64,000 bases of DNA, taken from positions 4,369,087 to 4,433,086 of the forward strand of contig RQOL01000772.1 of NCBI GenBank assembly GCA_013076295.1. Direction: 5' to 3'. Position 1 is the first letter of the stretch, and every line of letters begins with the position of its first letter. Position numbers and translations under genes: made by a program. This stretch comes from Sanderia malayensis. Lineage: Eukaryota > Cnidaria > Scyphozoa > Semaeostomeae > Pelagiidae. Shown piece by piece: positions 1 to 12,600 of this stretch. Under the pieces are notes generated by a model. That model was not told where the DNA came from. It saw nothing but the letters and a program-made list of their open reading frames with translations, and ran no database searches.

Positions 1-464
1 CCTTCGTCAGGGGGGAGGGGGCTTTAGCGAGTCTCCTTGTAAGGGCTTCAAATCAAATTGTAATTGAAAGCCTGTCCGACTTATAGTGAAAGTCTGAATT
101 ATCCAGGGAACGACTTAAGGAGATACAACTGTAGAATACAAAATGAAATGCGCAGCTATTCTCGATGCAAAAGCAATAGCTTTTACCAAGGCATGCTTTG
201 GTGATTTATTACGATACATGATAAGATGCACGATACATACTTCTACCATATACATAGGCAGAGGTATGCATGTTTTATTGTATCATATCGAGGATATGTA
301 ACACATGATTTTCATATATATGAACATGTGCCTATGACCTTCATACGTATATACACGCACCTTGTAAAAATTTCTTGGCTATGGCCTGCCGAAGCAATAC
401 TCGGTAACTTGTTCACATGTGATTTCGTAAATGCAAATGCTGCATGGAGACATTTCTGTTGTAG
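1..464. other. Probable NOS intron; no exon seen
   Basis: No exon could be matched here. The short ORFs do not resemble the part of nitric oxide synthase that should precede the exon at 465, so this is most likely the 3' part of a NOS intron. It ends in an AG acceptor at 463-464. Confidence 0.5.
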
Positions 465-1470
465 GTATATGTGCAAGATTTGATGAAGAACGACGCTGAT
501 AGCGTGTGTGATTTGCTAATGCTGCAAGGAGGACATATATATGTTTGCGGAGATGTTTCAATGGCATCTGACGTTGCAAACACACTGCAAGCCATGCTGC
601 AAGAATTTGCTGCCCTTTCTATTGAAGAAACTTCAAACTTCATTTCACAACTCAGGGTGAGAATCGAACAACACTAAAATTTTATATTCATTTTACCTAT
701 TATTTAAATATCCTCCATTCTTTAAAATCACAGAGTAAACTGGTCCTTATTCGGTGAACTGGTCCGTATGCAGTAGCCGTACTCCGCAAAGTCAACACCA
801 GTTCGATGCACTCGTGTTTACATTGTGTCACCACATGTACTTCCAATGTGCCAATCCCCAAACAAGGTTACAGTAGTCAAATGTGTAGTTTACGCAGCCC
901 CACAGTGCCATTATCAGTGATTTCATTGTGTTTCAGTCTTCAGGAAGATACCATGAAGATATATTTGGAGTGACATTGAGAACTGCTGAGGTTACAGACC
1001 GTATTAGAACGGCTGCAAGAAAGTAAGCGTGCATAGCATAAGCATACCTGTCTTACTGCAATCTATCTATATCTCAAACATTTATACAGTTGAAATTCGC
1101 AATCTCGACTGCCCGCTATCATTCACTATCACATTCTCAAACGAGTTTCCATTCTCTCTCGTTTTAGAATAGTATATAGTTGGGACATCCATTGTTTCCA
1201 AAATTCGCTATCTTGTACAAATGTCAATTTCCCTTGAGAGATATATCACTGTATTTTGGTATTTTGTTGATCAATCACACAACCTTTACTATGTTGTTCT
1301 AAATTTCAGGGTTCGGGCTTATACAATGGGATCGGAAAAAAGACAAAGGGTAAATTTCAAGTAAAACTTGTCATTTTAATACATTTTTCACATGCTTCAT
1401 AATTTACAGCATGTTTTGCTTTATTTTTCAGAAAATGTCCAAAAGATTAGGCATAGTAAATCGTCCTTGA
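465..1470 (+). CDS. NOS: Nitric oxide synthase, C-terminal exons (5' part outside window)
   Basis: This is the 3' end of a nitric oxide synthase, which makes NO and citrulline from arginine using NADPH. Four exons (465-656, 937-1022, 1310-1349, 1432-1470) encode the last 118 residues, all from the NADPH-binding end of the reductase domain. The landmarks are GGHIYVCGDVSMASDV, which matches the family's GAHIYVCGDVTMA block, then FISQLR joined to SSGRYHEDIFGVTLRT, the hallmark RYHEDIFGVTLR tail of NOS. That tail separates NOS from cytochrome P450 reductase. Reading frames join across all three introns and the protein ends RLGIVNRP-stop. The haem (oxygenase), calmodulin-binding and FMN regions would lie upstream of the window. 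The gene converges on FDXR, with stop codons less than 200 bp apart. Confidence 0.93.
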
Positions 1471-1602
1471 AAGAATGAAAAGTTAACAAGGGTGACTTGT
1501 AGCGCTGATAAAAGCTGAAAACTTATAAAACAATATATCTTACTCTGATATGTATCACCATTACTTAATTTCTATAAAACACATAATCAGTTTTCTTAAC
1601 AT

Positions 1603-1608
1603 TTTATT
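1603..1608 (-). terminator. Poly(A) signal for FDXR
   Basis: AATAAA on the minus strand, about 50 bp past the FDXR stop codon. Confidence 0.5.
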
Positions 1609-1657
1609 ATTCAATGTATCCATAGCAATGTATGATTTGAAATATAGCATTGAATCA

Positions 1658-3365
1658 TCATGAATCATTTTCTTTCAAGGCAAACTTTAGCATTTCTTTT
1701 TTTGACACAATCTTCTCTCTGGGCTTTTGATGTTCCTTTCCTCGCCTTGTCTCTTCAGCATCAATCTTTTCCCAGTCAATAAATGATATTGGTGTGACAT
1801 TTTTTGAAGCTAAAAACACTTTAACATCATCTATAGTTGCAGACTTGAACTCTCCATTACTATTCTTCAGGTCTTGAGAAATAGCATTTGCTGTACTCTT
1901 TGCTTCAGTCATTGTTGTTAATATCACACCAACTGGTCCGTGTTTTACCCACCCACTGCAATAAAGTCCTTTTACCATTGAATCACTATCTGCAGATTCT
2001 GTAACTCTCCCGTCTTTATTTGGTATGATTCCCATTCTTGTATCAAACGGTATGCCTTCATCAACCTGTATGCTTTTATATCCAATACTTCGAAGGACAA
2101 GATTACATCTGACATCCTCAAATACTCCTGTTCCAACAGGCCTTTTAAAACCATCCTCACCACTCACAAGTTTATTCACCTCAAATCTGACACCTGCTAC
2201 TCTACTTGACACACCATCACTTAAAATCTCAACTGGACTTCGTAGAAACATTGTTGAAAACATATTTTCTTTCAATGACATCTCTTCCTCCTCTGCAAAA
2301 GCTGTCTTACACATCAGCTCTGCAATTCGCTTTTTTTGCCTTGGTAGACTATCCAGCATTGGTTTAATGTGAACAAAATCTTCTTGCCTAAACTGGGCCC
2401 TGCAGTTTGGTAGGTTGATCATTTCCCTTAGCTCTTTAATGGTAAATGAGGCCTCCAAGGGTCCACGTCTACCAGCGACAATAACATTTTTTATCTTACT
2501 TGTTTTTAAGACATCTAATGCATATTCACAGATATCTGTGTATTTAATGATGTCATAAGGAGATAGGAGAATTCTAGCTACATCAAGTGCAACATTACCA
2601 TGGCCAACTACAACTGCTGTTTCTCCAGATAAGTTCAGACATAGGTCCTGCTGCGCCGGCATTCCATTATACCAACCAACAAATGATCTAGCAGAGATGA
2701 CTCCTTCCAAATCCTCACCTGAAAATGAATTTCAAACATACAATTCTCATCACGTCAATCATGGGAATTCCACATAGCAGAAATATGCTAGTTGATTCCA
2801 TCCTGCATTAGGAAAGTAATGTAATGTGGTAAAATGACTAAACAATGATTAAAAAAAGAACCATTAGAACCAATCCATAACAAATACGAGTCAGTAAAAC
2901 TTAAATAAACTTTGCATAGGTACCTTTTATTCCAAGAGTTTTATCCTTGTCAGCACCATATGCAAGCACTACAGCATCATAGATATTTCTTAGTTCTTTT
3001 GTTTTAACATCCTGTCCAATATTAACATTTCCAAAAAAATTACATCTTTCATTTTGTGCTACAGTATGAAAAGTATTGACAACATTCTTCACTTCAGGAT
3101 GGTCTGGGGCAACACCGAATCTTACAAGTCCAAACGGAACTGGAAGTCTTTCGTATATGTCAACAATAACAGACGCATTTGTCTTCAACAACTGTTGAGC
3201 TGTGTAGAAGCCTGCAGGCCCACTTCCAATGATGCAAACACGTGGTGGACGAGCCACGCCCCCTGCAGATAAGTGACGATGTAATATTTGTAAATGGCGA
3301 CCTTTAATCTTTCTAATGCTCCTAGTTCCAGCATTTATAACACTTAATCTTCGTAATAAATCCAT
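1658..3365 (-). CDS. FDXR: NADPH:adrenodoxin (ferredoxin) oxidoreductase, mitochondrial
   Basis: FDXR passes electrons from NADPH through FAD to mitochondrial ferredoxin, for steroid/P450 reactions and Fe-S cluster and haem synthesis. Two exons (3365-2924 and 2718-1658) join in frame to give 500 residues, close to the vertebrate length. The N-terminus [19 protein letters not shown] is basic and amphipathic, as expected for a mitochondrial presequence. [18 protein letters not shown] is the FAD-binding motif near residue 45. After the splice comes [18 protein letters not shown], then [16 protein letters not shown] (NADP site), [20 protein letters not shown] and [11 protein letters not shown], all family signatures. 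I chose the ATG at 3365. An in-frame ATG 16 codons upstream (3413) would add a hydrophobic stretch and is less likely. The gene is head-to-head with ANKFY1 and tail-to-tail with NOS. Confidence 0.95.
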
Positions 3366-3654
3366 TTCAAAAGTTATTGTTTGTAAAATTGTAAAAATAA
3401 AAGTTGACAACACTACATCAGGCGTTCGGAAAAGACGAAAAAGAAATGTAGAAAAAAGGTGGGAGCAACTCTACTCCATTGGTCTCTGGGATTGAAGATT
3501 CGCGAGGTCGAGGTCGGGCACATGGAACAAATGGGATAATATTTTACGGACCAAGTCAATATGCGAATTGTAGTTATTTGGCAATGAATTAATGTAGTCC
3601 GATAATTACATAACAGAACAGTTTCGTTCGTTTCGGCCTGTCAGCAGCTTCAAG
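3366..3654. promoter_or_regulatory. Shared FDXR/ANKFY1 divergent promoter region
   Basis: The start codons of FDXR (minus) and ANKFY1 (plus) lie only 289 bp apart, so both promoters and 5' UTRs must fit here. An ATTGG (inverted CCAAT) box lies near 3477. I see no TATA box. Confidence 0.55.
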
Positions 3655-6600
3655 ATGTCGGCAGAAGGTAATAATTCTATCAATTCCTTATCCGATCTCC
3701 ATAAGCCGTAAACCTAACGGTTAGATTATGTTGATATGTTTTTGCAGATAGTTATTTCTCAAACGTGTATTTATGTACTGCTGCCAAAAGCTTGGTAAAA
3801 ATGCCAACATTAATTTTGGAAGTACGGAGCTGGGTCTATGGGTGTGTCCTTTTGCGCTTCAAAATTTATTTACATTTATTATCAAGGCAAAATCGTTCGT
3901 TACCCTTGGGAGCATAAATTGTCAGCAAAATCTGCCTTGGTTAAATATGTATTATTTACCGAAATTAGAGTTATTTTACCACGAAAGGTGAACAGATATG
4001 CACATCGAAATGTTGTTACTTTTTTAGGCCATGGTCAGACGGAGGTGGCTAAGCTTCAAAAACATCTTAGCTTGCTCCGCCAAGAATATGTCAAACTTCA
4101 AAACAAGATGCTTGACATGGAGCAAAAGCTCAGTCTTGCAACTGCAGCCTCTGGAGACCTTAAGCAAGATAGTTTCATCTCCCAATTGCTACGACTTGTT
4201 GCAGACCTTTATGACAAGGAAACATTCAGGTTGGCATATTTAACTTTTTGCACATTTGTAGTTATGTAAAACTCTTCATGGCATGATTGCAGTAGGCATG
4301 AATAAGTCTTGAAAATCTAAGCTCCTCATTTTGTTTATATCTAGTGATATTACAGTGATTTACGGTAGTCAAAAGAGAAAGGCCCATAAGATCATCTTAG
4401 CAGCAAGAAGTACGTATTGGCTTGACCTCGATCTGAATGACACAGAGGAAATTGAACTTGAAGGTAATTCTTTTACAGACAAGAGAAGTATTATTCTATT
4501 TGATTGTATATCCACTTCTTGTTACATCACAAGGAGAGCTGTAGACTTGAAGACATACCTGTTTCTCAATCAATCGTCTTCTCATTTGTCATTAGATGTG
4601 AGCACAGAGGTGGGAAATGCTATCATGAAGTGGTTGTACACTGACAAGGCTGAAATAAAGAATGAAGAGAAGTTCATTGTTGATTTAGTGAAAGCAGCAA
4701 ATAAATTCAGACTAGCTCCATTGAAGCAAAGGTAACCCATGCTTTATTTGTGGAAAACTTTTGAAAATAATCACCACCAATGAAATAGAGATTTATCAAG
4801 CTGGATTTTAATTCTTCCCCTATTTCATCAGGTGTGAACAGATCCTGATGTCCTCCATTACAGTCTCCAACTGCATCAAGTTTTATCAAACTGCAGAGGA
4901 CATAGGTGCTGACTCATTGAGAAAATACTGCACTGAAATTATTGCCAGTCATTGGGTAAGCTCAGCACCATCTTAGATTCCTCTATTTTCCTTAAGAAAT
5001 TAAGAAGCAAACACGTGGTGAGATTCCTATTTCATGCCTTTCATCACCTTTTAGCATGATTTGAAGACAGAAGATTTTGTCGAAATGAGTGCACCACTCT
5101 TGTATGACATGTTCAAAGCTAAAAGTGCATTTCCATTGCATCTGGCAATTAGGCATCATCGTGAGGATGTTGTGTTTCTCTACCTGATTGAATTCAATGC
5201 ACATGTGAGTAATAATTCTTTTATATTTTGTTTCACTTTTTCTGTCCCTTGCTTGCCTCTGGAGAGTTTTTAATCTTATCAATGTAATGTTCAACGGAGG
5301 CAGAATATAAATCAGATAGGAAACATGGTCTTATGCAGAGAGAGCTTTTATCTTGAAACTTCATTCCATCAGTTCGCAACAACAACTAACACAATAGTTA
5401 ACAGCACAGATCAAAGTCTAGGCTCCAGGGGGTAATGACAATTTGAGCTATTACATCAGAAAACAAACTGTGACAATTTCTAGACCACTTACTACTACCG
5501 GGAAGATTTGTTGAAAGTATCCTAAGTGTATTTATTTATTTATTTATGTCTAAATATCCCAAGTTTATTTATTTATGAAGCAGTGTTGTCTAAACTCTAT
5601 TTAGCTACCAGCAAAGTTGGATGCAACAGAAACAGAATCAAATGAAATACCGTTAGAGATTGCATTGAAAGAGAGACAAGAGAGCATTGCCAAAACATTG
5701 GTGAACCACGGATGCAGCGTAGATTCCCCAGATCCTTCTGGCCGTACGTTGCTTCATCGAGCCATAGAACATGGTGATGAATTCGCATCAACATTTCTCA
5801 TACATCATGGTGCTGATGTTCAAGTTGTGACGTCAGTTGAAAGAGACACACCAATGCATCTGGCTGCAGCCTACAAGTAATATTAATAATAATATCTTTC
5901 CACCTATGCCAATTGCAGTGATGTCCAGATGTCTTTATGTGCATTGTGTAGTATTTGATGTTGGTGGTTGCAACACTTTTTATTACAAGCCTGAAATACT
6001 TCCCACCATTTACAAGAATTGTCTTGATGTTTACATTTTACCCTTTCTATTAACAGACCCTGGAGTCCAGAGAAAGGAAAACCAAAAACAAGCTGGTCTG
6101 GTTCAAATATGACAAGCAGTGAAGGAATGGCACGAATCTGTAAGATGCTGATTGATAAACAGGCTGACCCAAATGCACAAAATACTGCCGGACTGTAAGT
6201 CAATAATCTGCAACCTCTTTGTACGTGTCACTATTTCCATCAAACATTTACAGCCTCCTTTTCAATTGTGTATTGTTCTTTTCTAGAACGCCACTTCATC
6301 TTGCTTTATCAAGCGATAACAAAGAGGTCTTTGGTATTCTTCTCTTGCACCCAAGGTTAGACCAATGCAAACTTGCTGTACTTAGATAACCATCACTCTT
6401 GCAAAATAGCATCAACTATCAAGCCTAGCGTTCGTTACTGGCGCTGTATCTATCCAACAACACTTCTATTCGTAAAATGCAAAATCATATATCACGCATT
6501 AATTTTATTATATCACGCATTCATAATTTCTCTTAACGCAGCTTAAATCTGGAGCTGAGAGATAAAAACGGACACGTGGTGCTCTGGTTTGCTATATTAT

Positions 6601-9600
6601 CAAGCAAAGTCAGTCTTGAAGACGATCCCGACTCAAGCTTTGCAGCTAAGCTTGTAAAACGAGGCAGTAGTGCCGATGCTGTTAATCCACTCACAGGTAA
6701 CGTAACACGTCAATGTTCTTCTCTTCGATGTTCTCCCTGAATACAAGCAATGTGTGAATTGATATCTGTTTCTTGTTTCAGGCGACTCGCTCCTTCATCT
6801 GGCAGCATTTTCTGGCAATGAGTCCGCTGGTCTGTTTCTCGTCGGACAAGGGGCCCAACCGAATCACACAAATAAAAGGGGTGAGACACCCCTTCACGCG
6901 TCTTCCACAGAGGGTCTAGATAATCTAGTTCGTCAGCTATTGAAAGGGTGAGTCATTTCTTTGCATTGTAAACCAGACACAACCCCCTAGATTCAACCTT
7001 GCCTTGATATTAATTCTGAGTGCTTGTTCTTGATTTCAGGGGCGCTAATCCAAACGCAAAGACATTTGCCACAGATCAGCTTAGAGTACTCGCTGCTCAA
7101 AGGAAAGCTGAACGCGAAAAACGTTTGAAAGATAATAGAATTCGTATAGTGGCATTGGAGAAAGCCAAGGCGTTGAAAAGGATCAAGGAATTGAAAGAGA
7201 TTGAAGCGAAAGAAACCAAGAACAAAAACCCACCACCCCAAGGAGATTCAGCTGGTAATAAACCAAAAGACATAAATCTGGATCTATCTAATTATCAAGT
7301 GCCCGCAGATGACCTTAATCCATTTCGTATGGATCCATATGAAGATCACAATCCTTTCTTGAATTCACCAGATGAAGCCAGTCCCATGAAAGAGAATCCA
7401 TTCGACAGTGACGGTAGGATCAATCTCAATTAATCCAAGCTTAATCAACACCATTTGAAGAGAGATAAATTTGCATCGAAGATGAATTGTTTGCAGATCA
7501 CCCAGAGTTATTGCGATCTATAGTCAATTTGAAATTCAACTGACTATAGACCCAGGTAGGGTCCGAGTTTATATGGCTTATCTGATTATAGATTGATATG
7601 GTTCGATATTGTTTTTAGAAAGCGGATTCATGGATGAGATACAAGCTGCTACAAGTGCAGCTATGGCACTAAGTGGCCAGCCGATGTCCTCAAAGAAACA
7701 GGCACAGCCAATCAAGACAACAGGTATACGAATGCCACCCCTTCACCCAGAAAACCCCCCTAATACACGAGCTATCGTTGAGTCCTGATTATAACAATTG
7801 GGATATTAAGTATATATTATTAAATATTAAAAGGATAGGAGATTAAAATTGCGAAATGTCAAAAACACAAGAGTGCGAGACGTGTTAATCATATGATCTT
7901 CCCTCGAAGGTAAAACAAGCAGCAATTTCGGCTCAATCGTAACCTATGATGGCAGAATAGATTACAATGCAGTGCAATCTTCAGCAGAACTTGAACAGTT
8001 CAACTTTGACGATATGAAAATCAACGAGCTTGATATCGAGGCTGGAACTGAGAGTGGAATAATCACGGAATGCTGGGATAAAACACCGTTACATTTAGCG
8101 ATTGCCAAACGAAATGAATCTGTGGTCAGATGTTTTATTGATTATAAAGGTAATCATTTTGTTGTTTTCATACAATTCATACTTCGCCGAGGGGCTTGGG
8201 AGCCAGAGCAAAGCTGCTATACACCCAGTAGAGTTTTAAATACTCTGTATATGTTGGCAGTTATGGGGTTCAAAGTTGCAAAGAGCGTCAGGTATAGAAT
8301 GGCATAGTAGTTACGTAATCTCCTTTCTTCTTGCAGATAATGCCTCGCACGGAGGAGGAGGTGGGCGCATACCGATCGTGCCAGATTTCAATTTACCCGA
8401 CAGTGCGGGACAGACCGTACTGGAGTTGGCTTTGTGGATGGAGCAATTTCAGATAGCCAGATCTCTTCTTGATGCCGAGGCTGACATCAATCAAGAAGAC
8501 GATGCTGGACAAACTCTTCTTCACAAAGCGATCAAAAGAAAAGATGTCGTATCGTGTTTGTTCCTAATAGAAAATGGTGCTGACATCGAGAAACAGTGAG
8601 TTCGATTCGCCCCCTGATTGTACAATAGTTGGTTATGGTGTATCATTGGTAAATGTTAATTATGACGGGGGTAATGTTGGTTTCTGTGTGCAGGACAAGA
8701 AAGAACATGTCACCGATGTTAATGGCAATTCACCTACAGTTGGAGCCCGTGGTTGATGCACTTTGCAAGCGAGGTGCAGACGTAAATGCCAGTGACGAGA
8801 ATGGCAATACTCCATTGTGGATCGCATTGAAGAGTAGGCAGATGGATATTGCCGCAACACTGGTATGCTATGTTACCGTATGTTACAGGGGTGTTGGTTA
8901 TTCTCAAAATAAGCGATTGATGAACATTTTAGCAGTGTAGTCCTATTAAACTCGAACATACCCCCAATTGAGTTAGCTATTGTGATTCAAATCTGTGTTG
9001 TTCGATTTTTTAGGTTAAGAATGGTTGCGATACAACTGGGTGGCATGCTGGAATCAATGGATGCACTTGGACTCTCCTTCACAAAGCAATTTATGAACAC
9101 GATGAGACTGCAGGCTGTTTCCTTATCAAAAATAGTTGCGAAATCAACAGGTATTGCCTTTACTTTTTGTGCAGCTTGTTGCTTGTGTGGTTAAAAGACG
9201 TGATTTTTATTTTCCTATTGTAGTTGACACATCGAAGGACCTCCCTTAGGTGGCTAGCTCATACGGGACAGAAACTTAGACTGGAGACCCGGGCACACAT
9301 ACGGCCTATGATCTATTGCAACCTCGGCTAATAGTTAATTGCTCTGAGTGCCCTATGCCTACATAATGAAATGGGTATATTAGAAAGCAACATAGGGTTG
9401 TACATACCTTGGTGCTGCACGATATGTGGTCATAAGCGATTTCAAGCATTTCACTTGTGAACAATTAAAATTCTCATTTTTAACAATAAGCACCTGTTTC
9501 TGGCCTCGTGTGGCAGCTGGCCAACTCTTGTTCCATGCGACAATACCTAAAGAGAAAATTAAAAATACACTTACGGCTTCTTGAAAGTAATTTTGAAGAC

Positions 9601-12600
9601 TTTGCTGGATAAGTTATTCATGACATTGCGTTTTAAATTGAAAATAGCCACTTGCTCATTATGTAATTGTGTCTTTTATCTAGTGCTCGCAAGACTGGAC
9701 CCGATGGAACAGGTGGTGTTGAGGCGTACGATGGATTGAGCACACTTCATTTGGCGTGCGAAGCAGGACAAGACAAAACAGTACAATGTCTGGTGGAGAA
9801 TAATGTTCATATCAACTCGCAAGTAAGTCCATCTTTTTTCACATTTTCGGTTATTATCAATCTAACTGTTTTCGCATCTCAAATCAATGTGGAAATGTCT
9901 GAATAAGAGTTTAACACTGAGCCATAGGTAGTGTTTGCGAGGCAATTGCTCTCACGAAATTCTCCATGAAATATATTCTTGCTTCATGCTTCGTCTTTCA
10001 CTACTATCTCAAGCATCATAAAAGATCCATGCTTCTTCACAATTTGGTCTGCCTTGTTTATATTCTTACGTCAACACAGTGAGATTCCCACCGGATAATT
10101 ATTCACGGGTGATAAAGAAGTTTGAGTCTCCGTCTAATTTAATTCATTAACCCTCATTTCGTTGTGTTGTTGTTTTTTTCTCAAGGACTCCGAATCAAGG
10201 ACACCTTTGCACATTGCAATCACGAATCACAATCCGATAGTAACACGATTGTTGTTAAGCCATCCAGAATTGGACCTCACGTTGAAAGACAGAGGCGGTA
10301 AGACGGCATTTGCAGTTGCAATGAATGCCAAAGAAACAGAAGCAGCCTCCGCTATACTTTCAAGGCAGCCATCATCAGCAGAACAGGTATTCATTCCGTA
10401 TCATGCTAATTTTCTACATTCTGATCATCACGGCTGTCACGAACGCCTTTTTATCAGAAGTTAATTATGTAACGTTTTTTTCATAAAAAAGTCCTCTATT
10501 TATAAAACCAGTACTTTGCTCGTCAGTGTTGAGGAAGTCCACTACTGGAGTTTTAATACCTCAGAAAGTTGGAGCATTTAGATACTCAAATTTTCCAGGA
10601 CAGAGTGCCCCTTTTAAACTCAGAGTGACCTGGGGGAGTGGTCATGTGCCCTTTTTTAAACATGTTGTGGCTATAATATATTATCTATAAATTACGTATA
10701 ATGTTAAAATAATGTTTAAAATGTTTAGCACATTGTGCTGTACTTTTATTTCAAAAGGCTTGCATCAAGAACCTTGTAATTGTTTGTTTTCAGTTTGATA
10801 ACAGAGGACGCAACTACTTACATATGGCAGTGCTGAATACTGACGTAGATGGTGTGCTGTTCTTGATTAGCATCGAAGTTGATGTCAATTCTCATATTCA
10901 AGATGGCACGCATCGAACACCGTTGCATTTGGCCATACCAGGAGGCAGTGAAATCATTGTCAGGCATTTGGTAAGCTTGCGTAATCTGAATAACTAATAT
11001 AAATATCATCAGTTAGATATTAAGTATAGATCGTTGTCGTGACAGCTTCTCTAAGCCACCCAATACAAGTACAGTTCGTCGCAGTACGGCTGTTGACCAT
11101 TGTCAAATACGAAGGCATTATTTTTGCCATGTTTCTCAACATCTTTTTTCCGAAAGACATAAACATTTCCAAAGGAGAATCGACAGTTGACAATTTAGTT
11201 TTTAAATTCAATCGATTGAATTTCAGTCTAAATTGTCACTGGATTGAAAATATTCCTTTGGGCTAGATGTTTTTCGGTATAGCAATCAGCTGATCAGACA
11301 AGGACATGGTGACTCAATACCATTATCCATCACATATCAGCATACAATTGAACGTATGATGTAAACCTGGCTGCTGTGGCATTATTTCTATACAGCAAAC
11401 CTTGCGGGCTGCCCAAAGCAATTCGCTACAGTAAAAACCCGCATATAAGAACCAATGAATTAAGAACCTTGGGTGATTTTGCTGCTCAAAACAATAGGTG
11501 AAACAATAGCCTATTGTCTTTGAACAATAGGCTGGAAGGAAAATTTACAGGTTTTTATATGCGGGTTTTTACTGTATAGTAGCAAGAGATCAAATTGTAT
11601 CCGTTTTTTCAAAGTTTTAATTTGAACATTGTCCATAGGAGCATATGTGTAGCAAATAAGCCCAGAATCGTGATGTTGTTGCTGTAATCGTCTTGAGTGT
11701 TGCAGTGGCGCAAGATATTAATATGGGGTCGTGTTCATGATCTTCTTTGACGCGTAATTGCTGTTGTAATTTGCGAATGTGTTCTCCAAGTTGTTAGTTT
11801 AGTTGTCTTGACGTTTCTTCGATGTACACGATGTTGCATTTGTTGCAGATAGTACCCTAAATACGAAGATTTGATGATGAAGGTTCTGTTGTTGGTAGCG
11901 ATATTAGTAGATTTGTTGACATGTGCGCAAGTTGGGCAAAGGTTTTGGTTACATTTGGTTGCAGGTTGTTCAGATGATAAATTCATGCTAATTGTATCCC
12001 TAATGTTTTTGTGTCGTCGAAATGCTATGAGTGTTTCGGTAATTGTTTTCTTCGAAGAAGGATATGATTTGAGTAGCTTGGTTGTGAAAATCGGAGAAAT
12101 CAGATCACACTGAATTACCAGATCAAATTGAATCATCAAATCAGATTGAATCATCAGATCAGATTGAATCATCAGATCAAATTGAATCATCAGATCAAAT
12201 TAAATGATCAGATCACACTGAATTACCAGATCAGATTGAATCATCAGATCAAAGTGAATCATTACATCAGATTGCACTCTGACGTTGATCCAAGGGCGCC
12301 GGTGGCTGAGCTCGTTATACTTGATTTCGTTGCATCCCAAGATGCCGTTGCATTGTTGCAATGATAATTTATTTCTCCCTTTTCAGATCTGGGCTGGTGG
12401 AAATATAAATGCTCTCGACAAGAGCAGAAAGACACCACTGCACCTGGCAGCAGTGGAGGATAAGAGCCAGCTGATTGGTGTCTTGCTACAAAGCAAAGCA
12501 GATCCAGATATCGGGGATGTTGAACAAAACAATGGTATGATATAATTCAATATACTCCACACAGAGTGGTGGATTACACAGAAGGAGGCATTGAGTATTT

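Noticed and set aside
8694..8862. Apparent frameshift in ANKFY1 exon 16 (a DVNGNSP reading in another frame looked ankyrin-like)
   Set aside because: The frame set by both splice sites reads MSPMLMAIHLQLEPVVDALC, which aligns without gaps to the human repeat, so the exon is intact.
12103..12275. Possible CRISPR-like array
   Set aside because: The 18-bp units abut each other with no unique spacers, and the context is a eukaryotic intron.
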